Shown here: positions 62,880 to 64,000 of the stretch, in pieces
Numbering within the stretch: position 1 is the first letter of the stretch
Layout: every line of letters starts with the position of its first letter
Source of the DNA: Actinomycetaceae bacterium
Lineage (GTDB): Bacteria; Actinomycetota; Actinomycetes; Actinomycetales; Actinomycetaceae
Assembly (NCBI GenBank): GCA_030540715.1
Contig: JAUNVQ010000006.1
Span: 1-64,000 of the forward strand
DNA: 64,000 nucleotides
Direction: 5' to 3'
Notes under the pieces: generated by a model
The model's input: the letters and a program-made list of their open reading frames with translations, nothing else
What the model was told of the DNA's origin: nothing
The model's database searches: none
Position numbers and translations under genes: made by a program

Positions 62880-63240
62880 CGCAGCCCCTTGTATCCAAAT
62901 CAGTCACTAAACATCCGAAACTCCGTTGTATCGTTATATAGTCATGTAGTGATAAATCATTTGATGCTGTTACACGCACCCACACACTTTTTTGCTGCTA
63001 GGCTGAGCATAGCAAATGCCAGCACTCAGCCCTGTGAGAATATCACGTTTTATGCTGAAGATAAGTAAAGAAATGGCTTCCAGGGTATAACACAGATCAA
63101 TCATTTATGAATGGGAAGGTCTGTCACACGCAATTTGTACTGTCAGATTGGATGATATTCCCAAAAACAGTTGTGACAGCGTATCCTAAAGATACGTAGC
63201 ACAATGTAAGTGCCACAAGAATTTAGGTAGGAGAAAACCA

Positions 63241-63804
63241 ATGACCGACAACTACAACCCACAGGCGCAATCCCCTCAAGAGCCAACACAGCCAAAAACC
63301 GCTACGCCCCCTCCACCAGAAGCCAACCAGGTGGAATCGGCTTCGATCGAACGTAGTCAAGAACAACCTCAGCATCATCAGAGGCCCAACGGTCAATCGC
63401 ACATGGGGCAACCGCAGACCTCGCCCTCAGCTCAACCTCAGTCCGCTCAGGCCCAGTCTGGACAGCAGCCCTACGGCCAACAACAATATGGGCAACCCCA
63501 GTACGGACAGCAGCCCTACGGCCAACCTCAGTACGGGCAGGCCTCAGGGGGATACCCTGTCCCCGTCGGTGCTGTTCAGAAGTCTCGCATGGTGGCGGGA
63601 CTTCTTGGCATACTGTTGCCCGGATTTGCTGCACATAATTTCTATTTAGGCTTTACCGGGAAGGCTGTTTTGCAGTTGGTCCTCAATATCTTCACCTTAG
63701 GTATTGCTTCGTTATGGCCATTTGTCGAGGGTATTATTTACCTCGTCAATAAAAACGACCCGAAGTGGTCGGTAGATGCCGATAACATTCCGCTTCGAGA
63801 TTAG
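63241..63804 (+). CDS. TM2-domain protein
   Basis: A 187-residue protein. The first ~105 residues are Gln/Pro-rich with repeats of YGQ/PQYGQQPYGQ. The C-terminal TM2 domain has KSRMVAGLLGILLPGFAAHNFYLGFTGKA and IASLWPFVEGIIYL, two hydrophobic helices with the conserved short turn. TM2 proteins are small membrane proteins of unclear function. TAGGAGAAAACC precedes ATG. A long terminator follows. Confidence 0.88.
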   Translation: MTDNYNPQAQSPQEPTQPKTATPPPPEANQVESASIERSQEQPQHHQRPNGQSHMGQPQTSPSAQPQSAQAQSGQQPYGQQQYGQPQYGQQPYGQPQYGQASGGYPVPVGAVQKSRMVAGLLGILLPGFAAHNFYLGFTGKAVLQLVLNIFTLGIASLWPFVEGIIYLVNKNDPKWSVDADNIPLRD

Positions 63805-63823
63805 TGTTAATTGATTTCACTTG

Positions 63824-63910
63824 GTGGCATCTACCCCCATTCTTGAAAAAAGTATGAGTTAGTATTGACAAGAACGATATTTTCAAGGGGTGGGTGCCAC
63901 TTTATTTTTG
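63824..63910 (+). terminator. Long terminator hairpin after the TM2 gene
   Basis: GTGGCATCTACCCC (63824-) pairs with GGGGTGGGTGCCAC (ending 63900, two wobbles), extended inside by CTTGAAAA / TTTTCAAG; TTTATTTTTG follows. The remaining bases up to 64000 hold nothing I recognise. Confidence 0.7.
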
Positions 63911-64000
63911 CTCTTTCGATACAATCCTGTTCAAAAGAAAACGGGTTCACAATATTGAAACATTGTCGTTGCGTGGATGCTTACCGAAAGACCATTCTTG

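Noticed and set aside
58415..62900. 12-bp inverted match ATTTGGATACAA (58415) / TTGTATCCAAAT (62889) around the island
   Set aside because: A 12-bp match in 4.5 kb is expected about once by chance; the left copy is part of the tRNA terminator, so it is not evidence of attachment sites.
1..64000. CRISPR arrays, rRNA genes and intact transposases
   Set aside because: None found by eye; repeats seen are isolated and too few for a CRISPR array.

Overview
The window is a chromosomal segment of a low-GC actinobacterium. The evidence is the replication-origin block (rpmH-rnpA-yidD-yidC-jag-rsmG-parA-parB on one side of dnaA), the trxA-trxB-murJ-NUDIX-pcnA cluster, a mycobacterial-style MurJ with a cytoplasmic pseudokinase, and a tRNA with encoded CCA. 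Family is uncertain; Bifidobacteriaceae or Actinomycetaceae-like organisms fit best. Most genes are ordinary housekeeping genes.

Layout. 1-5 kb: the 3' end of a Pro/Ser-rich surface protein, an unknown gene, purB, and an exported protein preceded by three TTACC-N4-GGTAA palindromes. 5-12.5 kb: an alpha/beta hydrolase with a companion, a CopZ-like metal chaperone, DedA, a DsbA-CcdA thiol-redox pair, an aminotransferase and a D-Ala-D-Ala ligase. 12.5-22.3 kb: the origin region, with five parS sites, parB/parA, rsmG, jag, yidC, yidD, rnpA, rpmH, dnaA and a DnaA-box-rich oriC. dnaN does not follow dnaA; a class A PBP does. 22-31 kb: PBP, rpsF-ssb-rpsR-rplI, a MATE exporter, dnaB behind a second DnaA-box cluster, a small Cys-rich protein, pyridoxine kinase and a lipoprotein. 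31-36 kb: a four-gene 2-oxoacid:acceptor oxidoreductase operon. 36-45 kb: a membrane protein, ECF S and T components without an ATPase, a ClC channel, a DUF2993-like protein and pntAB. 45-54.4 kb: trxA, trxB, a 1528-residue MurJ fusion, NUDIX, pcnA and a PepSY lipoprotein. 54.4-58.2 kb: a long gene-free stretch, an orphan JetD-like gene and an amidase.

58.3-62.8 kb is an accessory island behind tRNA-Thr(CGT). It carries IS-end-like repeats, a frameshifted secreted toxin-like gene with a coupled putative immunity gene, a C-terminal remnant of a phage terminase, a HEPN/Abi_2 gene overlapping an HTH-like partner, and two small unknown ORFs. The window closes with a TM2-domain protein and a strong terminator.

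The most unusual items are the JetD homologue, which stands alone and has lost expected Toprim acidic residues; the island with its toxin/immunity and HEPN/partner pairs; the separation of dnaA from dnaN; the extra DnaA-box clusters; and the unexplained palindromic operators. All assignments come from reading the sequence; no database search was run.
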